From positions 52,949 to 116,948 of the forward strand of contig NZ_JAJOZS010000012.1 of assembly GCF_021168555.1 (NCBI RefSeq): 64,000 nt of DNA, in the 5' to 3' direction. The DNA is from Stenotrophomonas sp. MMGLT7. GTDB lineage: Bacteria > Pseudomonadota > Gammaproteobacteria > Xanthomonadales > Xanthomonadaceae. Shown here piece after piece: positions 26,957 through 35,473 of the stretch (positions are counted from its first letter, which is position 1; every line of letters begins with the position of its first letter). Under the pieces are notes generated by a model that made no database searches, had not been told where the DNA came from, and saw only the letters and a list, made by a program, of their open reading frames with translations. Both the position numbers and the translations under genes were made by a program.

Positions 26957-27442
26957 CTACGTCTCCTCGCCGGGGCCGCTGCACAGCTCCAGCCCCTCCG
27001 GCTCCAGCCAGTGCTGCAGGAAGGCGTGGATGTCGTCGTCGCTGAGCGTGCGCGCCCGGGCCAGCTCGCCCTTGGCGGTGTCGTGGGTCACCTCGCCCTC
27101 GGGCGAGACCACCACCACGGCGGGAATGCCCTTCTTGATCGGGTCGCCGTAGGCCTGGTTCAGTTCGAGGTTGCGGTCGCGGCGGCCGATGTCGATCGTC
27201 ACCACCTCGAAGCGCTGCACCAGCGGTACGTTCTTCTCCGCGCGCATCGCCTTGTCCAGCGCGATCGAGTCGCCGCACCAGTTGGCACCGAAGATCAGCA
27301 GGGTTGGCTTGTCGTGCTGCTTGCCGTTCGCCAGCGCCTGGCGCACCTGCGCGGCGGCATCGGCCTGCTCGTCGTAGGGAAGCTCGGCCGCCAGCGACAA
27401 AGGCGCCAATACGAGAAACAGCAGGGGCAACAGTCGTTTCAT
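26957..27442 (-). CDS. Periplasmic thioredoxin-like protein with CGDS active site
   Basis: 161 aa. A signal peptide (KRLLPLLFLVLAPLSLAAE) directs it to the periplasm. The thioredoxin fold is shown by KPTLLIFGANWCGDSIALDKAM and GIPAVVVVSPEGEV with the cis-proline. The active site reads Cys56-Gly-Asp-Ser59, so the resolving cysteine expected in CxxC is a serine. Such monothiol forms can be isomerase-like or glutathionylation-type, or the gene may be drifting. The ATG at 27442 was chosen for the signal peptide. Confidence 0.82.
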   Translation of the reverse strand: MKRLLPLLFLVLAPLSLAAELPYDEQADAAAQVRQALANGKQHDKPTLLIFGANWCGDSIALDKAMRAEKNVPLVQRFEVVTIDIGRRDRNLELNQAYGDPIKKGIPAVVVVSPEGEVTHDTAKGELARARTLSDDDIHAFLQHWLEPEGLELCSGPGEET

Positions 27443-27754
27443 GGCAGGGTCCTCATCGAATATGCCGCATGCTTGGCCCGCTTCGCGTGCAGCGTCAATG
27501 AACCAGATCAAGAACGGCCCGATTGCCGGTTCCGGCCCGGCCGGGGCAGGTATCGCGATTCAGGGCGGATTGCTGTCCGCATCGGAGAATCCCCCATGGC
27601 CTTTCCGCCCGGGACCGCCCGCGGCGGGACCGGTGCCCGATGGCACAGGCTGCCGCTGCGGCGGCCGGGCGGCCGCGGCCGGTTGCCCGGCAGCGATCTT
27701 CCGGCGCCGCGTGAAGCGCGGCATCGATCCTCCATCCCCACTGGAATCTCCCCC
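27443..27754. other. Intergenic region between thioredoxin-like and MBL genes
   Basis: No convincing gene. Two near-repeats of a GGA-N-AATC-N-CCCCCATG string occur at about 27583-27598 and 27742-27757, the second of them covering the MBL start; it could be a duplicated leader. Nothing else stands out. Confidence 0.5.
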
Positions 27755-28831
27755 ATGTCCGCTGCTTCCGGCGTCACCCCCGACTATTCCGCCTCGCCGC
27801 AGTATCGCGAGGGCCGCTTCCGCAACCCCGTTACGCCCAAGTTCCCGCACGGCCGCCAGATGATCGGGCTGTGGTGGAAGTTCCTGGCCGGCAAGCGCCC
27901 GTCCACGCGGCCGCCGGCACCGCCGCCGGTGCAGCCGCTGACCGCGCAGATGCTGGACGCGGCGCCGGACAACCGCCTGTACCGGCTCGGCCATTCCACC
28001 GTGCTGGTCAAGCTCGACGGCGGCTGGTGGCTGACCGACCCGGTGTTCTCCGGGCGCGCCTCGCCGTTCTCCTGGATCGGCCCGAGCCGTTTCCAGGCCC
28101 CGCCCATCGCGCTGGACCAGCTGCCGCCGCTGCGCGGGGTGATCCTTTCGCACGATCACTACGACCATCTGGACAGGGCCGCGATCCGCGCGCTGGCCGC
28201 GCGCGCCGGCGTGTTCGTGGCGCCGCTGGGCGTCGGCGACCTGCTGCGGCGCTGGGGCGTGGATGCGGACAAGGTGGTGCAGCTGGACTGGTGGCAGTCG
28301 ATCCGCGTCGGTGAGGTGGAACTGACCGCGACGCCGGCGCAGCACTTCTCCGGCCGCGGCGCGTTCGGGCGCGATCGCACGCTGTGGGCATCGTGGGCGA
28401 TCCAGGCGCCGGGGCTGAAGCTGTTCTTCAGCGGCGACAGCGGCTACTTCCCCGGCTTCGCCGAGATCGGCGAACGGCTCGGACCGTTCGACCTGAGCCT
28501 GATCGAGTGCGGCGCCTACGACCCGCTGTGGGAAGGCGTGCACATGCTGCCGGAGCAGACCGTGCAGGCGCAGCTGGACGTGCGCGGGCGCTGGCTGCTG
28601 CCGATCCACAACGCGACCTTCGACCTGGCCTTCCACGACTGGAACGAGCCGATGGAACGGGTGCTGGCGGCGGCGCAGGCGCGCGCGGTGGCGATCTCCA
28701 TGCCGATGCTCGGGCAGGCGGTGGACGCGGCGCTGCCGCCGGCGGTCGAGCGCTGGTGGCGGCTGCCGGCGAAGGACCGGGCGGTACCGCGCGCGGCAAG
28801 CGCGGAGCGGGCACAGGGACGGCCGCGCTGA
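27755..28831 (+). CDS. MBL-fold metallohydrolase (NAPE-PLD/UlaG-like)
   Basis: 358 aa. The zinc-binding motif is ILSHDHYDHLD (HxHxDH, about residues 131-137), then TPAQHFSGRGAFGRDRTLWASWAIQ, FFSGDSGYFPGF and LLPIHNATFDLAFHDWNEP give the further ligands. The N-terminal extension SPQYREGRFRNPVTPKF and the RLGHSTVLVKLDGGWWLTDPVFS segment are typical of N-acyl-phosphatidylethanolamine phospholipase D-like bacterial proteins. It probably cleaves a lipid or phosphodiester; the substrate is unproven. The stop overlaps a possible ATG of the next gene. Confidence 0.87.
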   Translation: MSAASGVTPDYSASPQYREGRFRNPVTPKFPHGRQMIGLWWKFLAGKRPSTRPPAPPPVQPLTAQMLDAAPDNRLYRLGHSTVLVKLDGGWWLTDPVFSGRASPFSWIGPSRFQAPPIALDQLPPLRGVILSHDHYDHLDRAAIRALAARAGVFVAPLGVGDLLRRWGVDADKVVQLDWWQSIRVGEVELTATPAQHFSGRGAFGRDRTLWASWAIQAPGLKLFFSGDSGYFPGFAEIGERLGPFDLSLIECGAYDPLWEGVHMLPEQTVQAQLDVRGRWLLPIHNATFDLAFHDWNEPMERVLAAAQARAVAISMPMLGQAVDAALPPAVERWWRLPAKDRAVPRAASAERAQGRPR

Positions 28832-28926
28832 TGCGGGATGCGGCATCGCCGGCGCGGCCGGCCGCGCCGGGCGTCACCCGCCACGCCGTGCTGTCGCCGC
28901 CGCCGGCCAGCGCCGATAATGCGCCG

Positions 28927-29664
28927 GTGAACGAACGCCACCCACCGCTGCGGCTGCTGTACCTGGACCCGTCGCTGGCGGTGGTCGACAAGCCGGCCGG
29001 GCTGATGGTCCACGACAGCAAGCTGGCGCGCGGCGAGGACGACTTCCTGGCCGACCGCCTGCGCGAGCAGCTGGGGCGGCCGATCTTCCTGGTCCACCGG
29101 CTCGATCGCGCCACCAGCGGCTGCCTGCTGCTGGCCTTCGACCGCGAAAGTGCCGGCGCGCTGGGCAAGGCGCTGATGGCCGGCGAGGTGGAGAAGGACT
29201 ACCTCGCCGTATGCCGCGGCTGGCCGGCCGAGGAACGCTTCACGGTCGATCACGACCTCGATGGCGGCCCCGGCAAGCCGGTGAAGAAGCCGGCCGTCAC
29301 CCATTTCCAGCGCCTGCTCAGCGGCGAGCTGGCGGTGCCGGCCGGCGAGTTCCCGACCTCGCGCTATGCGCTGCTGCGCTGCCAGCCGCAGACCGGGCGT
29401 TTCCGCCAGATCCGCCGCCACCTCAAGCATCTCTCGCACCACCTGATCGGCGACACCAGCCACGGCGACGGCCGCCACAACCGCACGTTCCGCATGCAGG
29501 GCGTGCACCGCATGCTGCTGCATGCCGAGCGGCTGTCGTTCCCGGCCCCCGGCGACGGCCGCCGCATCGAGGTGCGCGCGCCGCTGGACGCGCAGTTCCG
29601 CAAGGCCTGCGACCTGTTCGGCTGGGGACCGGATTCGCTGGCCCCGCCCGTATCCGTAGCGTAA
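28927..29664 (+). CDS. truC: tRNA pseudouridine(65) synthase TruC-like
   Basis: 245-aa RluA-type pseudouridine synthase. The catalytic Asp is in VHRLDRATSGCLLLAFDRES; the start LRLLYLDPSLAVVDKPAGLMVHDS and the C-terminal TGRFRQIRRHLKHLSHHLIGD are the other signatures. TruC modifies U65 of some tRNAs; specificity is inferred from overall pattern and length. The start is GTG 28927 because a GATAAT -10 box lies 6 nt before it (28915-28920), another leaderless arrangement. The ATG at 28831 would add 32 low-complexity residues. Confidence 0.83.
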   Translation: MNERHPPLRLLYLDPSLAVVDKPAGLMVHDSKLARGEDDFLADRLREQLGRPIFLVHRLDRATSGCLLLAFDRESAGALGKALMAGEVEKDYLAVCRGWPAEERFTVDHDLDGGPGKPVKKPAVTHFQRLLSGELAVPAGEFPTSRYALLRCQPQTGRFRQIRRHLKHLSHHLIGDTSHGDGRHNRTFRMQGVHRMLLHAERLSFPAPGDGRRIEVRAPLDAQFRKACDLFGWGPDSLAPPVSVA

Positions 29665-29899
29665 GACGGGCTTGCTCGGCTGCCCTTGGCGTCGGCTGGC
29701 GCGGACAGCGGGAGGGAAAGCAGCCGAGCCCCCCAAGAGGGGCGGCAAGCACAAGCCCGGCGCTAGCAGAAGGTGGCCGGCTCGGGGCCGATCCGCTCCG
29801 GATCCCGCCACCTTCCGGCGGGCGGTGGCCACGTCTTCCGCCGGATCGCCAGCATCGGGAAGCGGCAATCGCAGCGGGCAGGGCGCCTGCCGGGCCGAT

Positions 29900-29905
29900 T
29901 ACAAT
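29900..29905 (+). promoter_or_regulatory. -10 box of leaderless arfB
   Basis: TACAAT 7 nt before the ATG at 29913, no Shine-Dalgarno sequence. The 248 bp upstream hold only imperfect inverted CTCGGCTGC / GCAGCCGAG arms at about 29679 and 29720. Confidence 0.5.
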
Positions 29906-29912
29906 CCCGTCC

Positions 29913-30344
29913 ATGGGCAACGCCACCATCCAGATCAGCGCCGCGCTGGCGATCCCCGAGGACGAACTGGTCGAGCGATTCGTGCGTGCCAGCGGCGCCG
30001 GCGGGCAGAACGTCAACAAGGTCTCCACCGCGGTGGAACTGCGTTTCGACGTGGCCGGCTCGCCGTCGCTGCCCGAGCCGCTGCGCGCGCGCCTGCTGTC
30101 GCGCCGCGACCGCCGCCTCACCTCCGAGGGCGTGCTGGTCATTGATGCGCAGCGTTTCCGTACCCAGGACCGCAACCGCGAGGACGCGCGCGCACGCCTG
30201 GTCGAGTTCATCGCCGCCGGCCTGTCGGTGCCCAAGCGCCGCATCGCCACCAAGCCCACCCACGGCTCCAAGCTGCGCCGGCTGGACGCCAAGCGCGAAC
30301 GCAGCCAGGTCAAGCGTGGACGCTCGTCGTCGCATTGGGAGTGA
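29913..30344 (+). CDS. arfB: ArfB (YaeJ) peptidyl-tRNA hydrolase for ribosome rescue
   Basis: 143 aa. The GGQ catalytic motif is at residues 30-32 (RASGAGGQNVNKVSTAVELRF) and the basic tail (KRRIATKPTHGSKLRRLDAKRERSQVKRGR) inserts into the mRNA channel of stalled ribosomes. It lacks the codon-recognition domain of RF1/RF2, so it is the stop-codon-independent rescue factor. The next gene begins about 2 bp after the stop and is probably cotranscribed. Confidence 0.93.
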   Translation: MGNATIQISAALAIPEDELVERFVRASGAGGQNVNKVSTAVELRFDVAGSPSLPEPLRARLLSRRDRRLTSEGVLVIDAQRFRTQDRNREDARARLVEFIAAGLSVPKRRIATKPTHGSKLRRLDAKRERSQVKRGRSSSHWE

Positions 30345-30346
30345 AC

Positions 30347-30976
30347 GTGAGTCAATCCGCCCCGTCGTTGCCACCGGTGACCCAGGACGATCCATTGCGG
30401 CAGCCCCCGCCGCCGAACATGCCACCGGCGCACGGGCGCTTCGCGCACTGGCTCGGACGCACCGCGCTGCGGCTGGGCGGCTGGAGGATCGTGGGCCGGC
30501 TGCCAGACCTGTCCAAGCTGGTGATGATCGTCGCCCCGCACTCGTCCAACTGGGACGGCTTCCTCGGCTTCGCCGCCAAGTTCGCGCTCGGCTTCGAGGT
30601 CAAGGTGCTGGGCAAGGCCAGCCTGTTCTGGTGGCCGCTGGGGCCGCTGCTGCGCCGGCTCGGCGGCATCCCGCTGGACCGCAGCTCGCCGCAGGGTACC
30701 GTCGGCCAGGCGGTGCGGCTGTTCGAGCAGTCCGAGCGCATGTGGTACGTGATCACCCCCGAGGGCACGCGCCAGCGGGTGGTGCAGTGGAAGGCCGGGT
30801 TCTGGAAGATCGCCAAGCACGCCGGGGTGCCGATCCTGCCGGTGTACTTCGACTATCCCAGCAGGACGATCGGCGTGGGCGAGCCGTTCTGGCCGGGCGA
30901 GGACATGGACGCCGACATCGCCGCCATCCGCGACTGGTACCGGCCGTGGCGCGGCAAGAACCGCGATACGCTGTGA
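30347..30976 (+). CDS. Lysophospholipid (1-acylglycerol-3-phosphate-like) acyltransferase
   Basis: About 209 aa, PlsC-like. The acyltransferase block I is the HSSNWD of IVAPHSSNWDGF (HX4D), block III is YVITPEGTRQRV, and GKASLFWWPLGPLLRRLGGIPLDR lies between. The N-terminus is hydrophilic and proline-rich, then a short hydrophobic part. It likely acylates a membrane lipid; the acceptor is uncertain. GTG 30347 is preceded by GGGAG; GTG 30341 is also possible. Confidence 0.83.
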   Translation: MSQSAPSLPPVTQDDPLRQPPPPNMPPAHGRFAHWLGRTALRLGGWRIVGRLPDLSKLVMIVAPHSSNWDGFLGFAAKFALGFEVKVLGKASLFWWPLGPLLRRLGGIPLDRSSPQGTVGQAVRLFEQSERMWYVITPEGTRQRVVQWKAGFWKIAKHAGVPILPVYFDYPSRTIGVGEPFWPGEDMDADIAAIRDWYRPWRGKNRDTL

Positions 30977-31066
30977 GGCGCATGCGCCGGCAACGGCGCC
31001 GCGTCCGCACATGACCTTCCCTCGGAGCGGGTACGCGTGCCCGCTCCACCGCCAGCGAGAGCCCTC

Positions 31067-32092
31067 ATGACATCCAGCCGCCTGCGCATTCTGTCCCTGC
31101 TGTCCTGCCTCACGCTGTCGCTGTCCGCCGGCACCGCCGCCGCCGCCACGGCGAAGACGCCGGTGCTGGTGATCCACGGCGGTGCCGGCGTGAACCGCGC
31201 CAGCCTGTCGGCGCAGGACGAGGCCGAGGCGCGCGCGGCGCTGGAGCGCGCACTGCACGCCGGCCACCAGGTGCTGGCGGCGGGCAGGCCGGCGCTGGAC
31301 GCGGTGGCCGCCGCCATCTCGGTGATGGAGGACGCGCCGCAGTTCAACGCCGGTCGCGGCGCGGTGTTCACCCACGACGGCCGCAACGAACTCGACGCCT
31401 CGATCATGGACGGCGCCAGCGGCCGGGCCGGCGCCGTGGCCGGCGTGCACCGGGTGAAGAACCCGATCCAGCTGGCGCGCGCGGTGATGGAGAAATCCAG
31501 GCACGTGATGCTGGTCGGCGACGGTGCCGAGGCCTTCGCGCAGGAGCAGGGCGTCACCCTGGTCGATCCGTCCTACTTCCGTACCGACAAGCGCTGGCAG
31601 CAGCTGCAGAAGGCGTTGAAGGAGGAGGCCGGCGGCCAGGCCCATGCCGACATCGAGACCGCCAGGCACTTCGGCACCGTCGGTGCGCTGGCGCTGGACG
31701 CGCAGGGCCACCTGGCCGCCGGCACCTCCACCGGCGGCATGACCAACAAGCGCTACGGCCGCGTCGGCGACTCGCCGATCATCGGCGCCGGCACCTACGC
31801 CAACGACCAGTGCGCGGTGTCCGGCACCGGCTGGGGCGAGTACTACATCCGCGCGGTGGCCGCCTACGACATCTGCGCGCGGGTGAAGTACGCCGGGCAG
31901 AGCCTGCAGCAGGCCGCGGAGGAGGTGATCGACCGGCAGATCCCCGCCGCCGGTGGCGATGGCGGCGCCATCGCGCTGGCCGCCGACGGCAGCATGGCCT
32001 TCCCGTTCAACACCGACGGCATGTACCGCGGCTGGATCGGCGCCGACGGCGTGGCGCACGTGGCGATCTTCAGGGACGGGATTGGGGAGTAG
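31067..32092 (+). CDS. iaaA: Isoaspartyl peptidase / L-asparaginase precursor (Ntn-hydrolase)
   Basis: 341 aa with a signal peptide (LRILSLLSCLTLSLSAGTAAAA), so it acts in the periplasm. The fold opens with PVLVIHGGAGVNRASL and the FNAGRGAVFTHDGRNELDASIMDG segment; self-cleavage before the Thr in ARHFGTVGALALD releases the nucleophile, and AAGTSTGGMTNKRYGRVGDSPIIGAGTYA lines the active site. It removes isoaspartyl residues from damaged peptides. The last codons (GIGE and stop) fall inside a heptamer repeat. Confidence 0.92.
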   Translation: MTSSRLRILSLLSCLTLSLSAGTAAAATAKTPVLVIHGGAGVNRASLSAQDEAEARAALERALHAGHQVLAAGRPALDAVAAAISVMEDAPQFNAGRGAVFTHDGRNELDASIMDGASGRAGAVAGVHRVKNPIQLARAVMEKSRHVMLVGDGAEAFAQEQGVTLVDPSYFRTDKRWQQLQKALKEEAGGQAHADIETARHFGTVGALALDAQGHLAAGTSTGGMTNKRYGRVGDSPIIGAGTYANDQCAVSGTGWGEYYIRAVAAYDICARVKYAGQSLQQAAEEVIDRQIPAAGGDGGAIALAADGSMAFPFNTDGMYRGWIGADGVAHVAIFRDGIGE

Positions 32093-32178
32093 CGATTCGG
32101 GATTCGCAAAAGCCTGCTTGCTTCGCTCTGACGAATCCCCAATCCCGAATCCCGAATCCCGAATCCCCAATCCCCAAT
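32075..32178. repeat. Heptamer repeats in inverted arrangement at the iaaA end
   Basis: On the left, GATTGGGG and CGATTCGGGATTCG (about 32079-32108) are reverse-oriented heptamers, the first overlapping the iaaA stop region. On the right, six units CCCCAAT-CCCGAAT(x3)-CCCCAAT(x2) run from 32137 to 32178. The two sides can pair. Same family as 9700-9853. Confidence 0.85.
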
Positions 32179-32266
32179 CCCTGCCTCTCCGACAGTGCCG
32201 TCGCCGTGCAATTGGAGTACCTTGCGCCGCTGTTGTCGCTGCCCCGAACTTCTGGAGTCCCGTTCC

Positions 32267-34417
32267 ATGTCGCGTACCCTTGTCCTGGCCGCCGCCATCA
32301 GCCTGGCGCTGGCCGCCTGTTCCGGTAAAGAGTCCCCCGCCGTGTCCGAGAAAACCCCCGTCGCGCAGACGCCCGATGCCTCCGCCAATCCGCTGCTGAG
32401 CGCCAGTGCGCTGCCGTTCCAGGCGCCGCCGTTCGACAGGATCAGCGACAGCGACTACCTGCCGGCGTTCGAGGAAGGCATGCGCCAGCACCTGGAGCAG
32501 ATCCAGAAGATCGCCGACAACCCGGAGCCGCCCACCTTCGCCAACACCTTCGAGGCGATGGAGCGTTCGGGCGAGACCCTGAGCCGGGTGTCGCGCATCT
32601 TCTTCGGCCTGGTCCAGGCCGACACCAACGACGCCCGCCAGAAGATCCAGGAGGAGGTGGCGCCCCGGCTGGCCGCGCACCAGGACGAGATCGCACTGAA
32701 CCCGAAGCTGTTCGAGCGCATCAAGACGATCCACGACCAGCGCGACGCACTGAACCTGGACCCGGAGCAGAAGCGCCTGGTCGAGTACCAGTACACCGAG
32801 TTCGTCCGTGCCGGCGCGCAGCTGTCCGACGCCGACAAGGCCGCGCTGCGCAAGCTCAACGTCGAGGAGAGCACGCTCTCCACCCAGTTCCACACCCGGC
32901 TGGTGGCCGCCGCGGCCGCCGGCGCGGTGGTGGTGGACGACAAGGCCCGGCTCGACGGCCTGTCCGACGGCGAGATCGCCTCGGCCGCCGAGGACGCCAA
33001 GGCGCGCAAGCTCGACGGCAAGTACCTGCTGGCGCTGCAGAACACCACCCAGCAGCCGGTGCTGGCCTCGCTCAAGGACCGCGAGCTGCGCGCCGAGGTG
33101 CTCAAGGCCTCGGAGACGCGCACCGAACTGGGCGACGGCAACGACACCCGCCAGATCGTCCAGCGCCTGGCCCAGCTGCGCGCGCACAAGGCCAGGCTGC
33201 TCGGCTACGACAGCTGGGCCGCCTACAGCCTGTCCGACCAGATGGCCGGCACCCCGGACAAGGCGTTCAAGCTGCTCACCGACACGGTGCCGGCGGCCAC
33301 CGCCAAGGCGCGCGGCGAGATCGCCGAGATGCAGAAGGTGATCGACGCGCAGCAGGGCGGCTTCAGGCTCGCCGCCTCTGACTGGGACTTCTACGCCGAG
33401 CAGGTGCGCAAGGCCAAGTACGACCTGGACGAGTCGCAGATCAAGCCGTACTTCGAACTGGACAACGTGCTGCAGAACGGCGTCTTCTACGCCGCCAACC
33501 AGCTCTACGGCATCACCTTCAAGCAGCGCACCGACATCCCGACCTACCACCCGGACATGAAGGTGTACGAGGTGTTCGACAAGGACGGCAGCTCGCTGGC
33601 GCTGTTCTACACCGACTACTTCAAGCGCGACAGCAAGTCCGGCGGCGCCTGGATGGACGTGTTCGTCGAGCAGGACGGGCTCACCGGGGCCAAGCCGGTG
33701 GTCTACAACGTCTGCAACTTCACCAAGCCCGCCGCCGGCCAGCCGGCGCTGCTGAGCTTCGACGACGTCACCACCATGTTCCACGAGTTCGGCCACGCCC
33801 TGCACGGCATGTTCTCGAAGGTGAAGTACCCCTCGATCGCCGGCACCAGCACCTCGCGCGACTTCGTCGAGTTCCCCTCGCAGTTCAACGAGCACTGGGC
33901 GACCGATCCCAAGGTGTTCGCCAACTACGCCAAGCACTACCAGACCGGCGAGGCGATGCCGCAGGCGCTGGTGGACAAGATCCAGAAGGCCCGGACCTTC
34001 AACCAGGGCTACGCCACCACCGAGTACCTGTCGGCGGCGCTGCTGGACCTGGCCTGGCACTCGCTGCCGGCCGACGCGCCGCTGCAGGACGTGGACGGCT
34101 TCGAGGCGCAGGCGCTGAAGAAGTACAAGGTGGACCTGCCGCAGGTGCCGCCGCGCTACCGCACCAGCTACTTCGACCACATCTGGGGCGGCGGCTACTC
34201 GGCCGGCTACTACGCCTACTTCTGGGCCGAGGTGCTCGACGACGACGCCTTCGAATGGTTCAAGGAGCACGGCGGCCTGAGCGCCGAGAACGGCCAGGTT
34301 TTCCGCGACAAGATCCTCTCGCGCGGCAACACCGTGGAGCTGGCCACGCTGTACCGCGACTTCCGCGGCAAGGACCCCAGCGTCGAGCCGCTGCTGGAGA
34401 ACCGCGGGCTGAAGTAG
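32267..34417 (+). CDS. dcp: M3-family zinc peptidase lipoprotein (peptidyl-dipeptidase Dcp-like)
   Basis: 716 aa. A lipoprotein signal (LVLAAAISLALAAC) puts it in the envelope. The zinc site is MFHEFGHALHG (HExxH near residue 506) with the third ligand Glu in FVEFPSQFNEHW. The length and the ANPLLSASALPFQAPPFDRISDSDYLPAFEEGM start fit Dcp, which removes C-terminal dipeptides; oligopeptidase A is cytoplasmic and lacks the signal. GGAG precedes the ATG by 9 nt. It may recycle peptides together with the periplasmic IaaA just upstream. Confidence 0.9.
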   Translation: MSRTLVLAAAISLALAACSGKESPAVSEKTPVAQTPDASANPLLSASALPFQAPPFDRISDSDYLPAFEEGMRQHLEQIQKIADNPEPPTFANTFEAMERSGETLSRVSRIFFGLVQADTNDARQKIQEEVAPRLAAHQDEIALNPKLFERIKTIHDQRDALNLDPEQKRLVEYQYTEFVRAGAQLSDADKAALRKLNVEESTLSTQFHTRLVAAAAAGAVVVDDKARLDGLSDGEIASAAEDAKARKLDGKYLLALQNTTQQPVLASLKDRELRAEVLKASETRTELGDGNDTRQIVQRLAQLRAHKARLLGYDSWAAYSLSDQMAGTPDKAFKLLTDTVPAATAKARGEIAEMQKVIDAQQGGFRLAASDWDFYAEQVRKAKYDLDESQIKPYFELDNVLQNGVFYAANQLYGITFKQRTDIPTYHPDMKVYEVFDKDGSSLALFYTDYFKRDSKSGGAWMDVFVEQDGLTGAKPVVYNVCNFTKPAAGQPALLSFDDVTTMFHEFGHALHGMFSKVKYPSIAGTSTSRDFVEFPSQFNEHWATDPKVFANYAKHYQTGEAMPQALVDKIQKARTFNQGYATTEYLSAALLDLAWHSLPADAPLQDVDGFEAQALKKYKVDLPQVPPRYRTSYFDHIWGGGYSAGYYAYFWAEVLDDDAFEWFKEHGGLSAENGQVFRDKILSRGNTVELATLYRDFRGKDPSVEPLLENRGLK

Positions 34418-34472
34418 CGCCCGCGGGGATGCAGGCAACCGGCGGCGCCGACGCGCCACCGCCGCCGTCGGC

Positions 34473-35393
34473 CTAGGCAGGCGGCGGCGTGGCGCAGCCG
34501 AGGATGAGGTCGACCAGGCGCAGTGCCGGGCTGGAGAGGCGTTGGTCGCGCCTCTTGATGATGCCGAAGCGCTGGACGATCGCCGGATCGGTGATCAGCA
34601 GCTTCTGCACCTGCGGCGAGGTGATCGAGGGCAGCAGCGATTCGACCATGATCGAGGCCGCCAATCCGGCTTCGCTCAGTGCCACCAGTGTCTGTCCCTG
34701 TATGCACTGGTAGCGCACATTGAGCTTGTACCCGCGGCCATAGGCCGCCTCTTCGAGCATCCTGCCCAGGACGGTGTTGCCGTAGAACTGGGCGATGGGC
34801 AGGTAGGCGAGCTTTTCCAGCGGGATCCTGCTGCGGGTCTTCGGCACCAGGTCGCGGTGCACGGCCAGGTAGACCCGTTCGCGCCATATCGGCTCGAAAT
34901 CGAACTCGGCGTTGTCCGTGACCGGCCCGATCGCGAAATCGACATCCTCGTTGCGCAGCGATTCGAACAGCTGCGTGGACTTCAGTTCCAGCAACGACAG
35001 CACGACCTCGGGATACTCGGCCTTGAACGCCGAGAGCACCGGCGGCAGGTGGTGGGTCACCAGGGTCGGGGAGCAGGCGAAGGTGACGCGCCCGCGCTTC
35101 ATGTCGGCGCGGCCGAGGATCTGTTGCAGGCCCTGTTCCAGTGCCGACACCGCCTGCCGCGCGTAGTCCAGCAACAGCTCGCCGTTGGCGGTGAGCCGCA
35201 CCGCGCGGGTGGTGCGATGGAACAGCGCGAAGCCCAGCTGCTCCTCCAGCAGCTTGATCTGGGCGCTGATCGCGGCCTGGGTGCGGTTCATCTGCGAGGC
35301 GGCCTCGCGGAAGCTCGAATGCTCGGCGACGACCAGGAACGATTGCAGCAGTTTCAGGTTGACGCGGTGGGACAGCGGTCGGCCTAGGGTCAC
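34473..35393 (-). CDS. LysR-type transcriptional regulator
   Basis: 306 aa. The helix-turn-helix is in residues about 10-70 (LLQSFLVVAEHSSFREAASQMNRTQAAISAQIKLLEEQLGFALFHRTTRAVRLT), then the effector domain. The start is GTG 35393, supported by GGAG 5 nt upstream on the minus strand. It lies downstream of and on the same strand as a porin gene, and probably governs the porin and the divergent transporter-enolase-tautomerase genes, but the effector is unknown. Confidence 0.85.
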   Translation of the reverse strand: MTLGRPLSHRVNLKLLQSFLVVAEHSSFREAASQMNRTQAAISAQIKLLEEQLGFALFHRTTRAVRLTANGELLLDYARQAVSALEQGLQQILGRADMKRGRVTFACSPTLVTHHLPPVLSAFKAEYPEVVLSLLELKSTQLFESLRNEDVDFAIGPVTDNAEFDFEPIWRERVYLAVHRDLVPKTRSRIPLEKLAYLPIAQFYGNTVLGRMLEEAAYGRGYKLNVRYQCIQGQTLVALSEAGLAASIMVESLLPSITSPQVQKLLITDPAIVQRFGIIKRRDQRLSSPALRLVDLILGCATPPPA

Positions 35394-35473
35394 AGGTGCT
35401 CCGGGGGTCGCGGGACCTCGTTGTGTGCAGTGCCGATCCCGCGGGCGGCCCGGGAGCCTTCCCGCGGGCGGTA

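Noticed and set aside
28831..28926. N-terminal extension of TruC from ATG 28831
   Set aside because: The residues are low-complexity and unlike the family; a -10 box is located exactly for a start at 28927.
29423..34459. Very long minus-strand open frame across iaaA and dcp
   Set aside because: It is antisense to genes with clear active-site motifs, and its translation is low-complexity, as expected from GC-rich codon positions.
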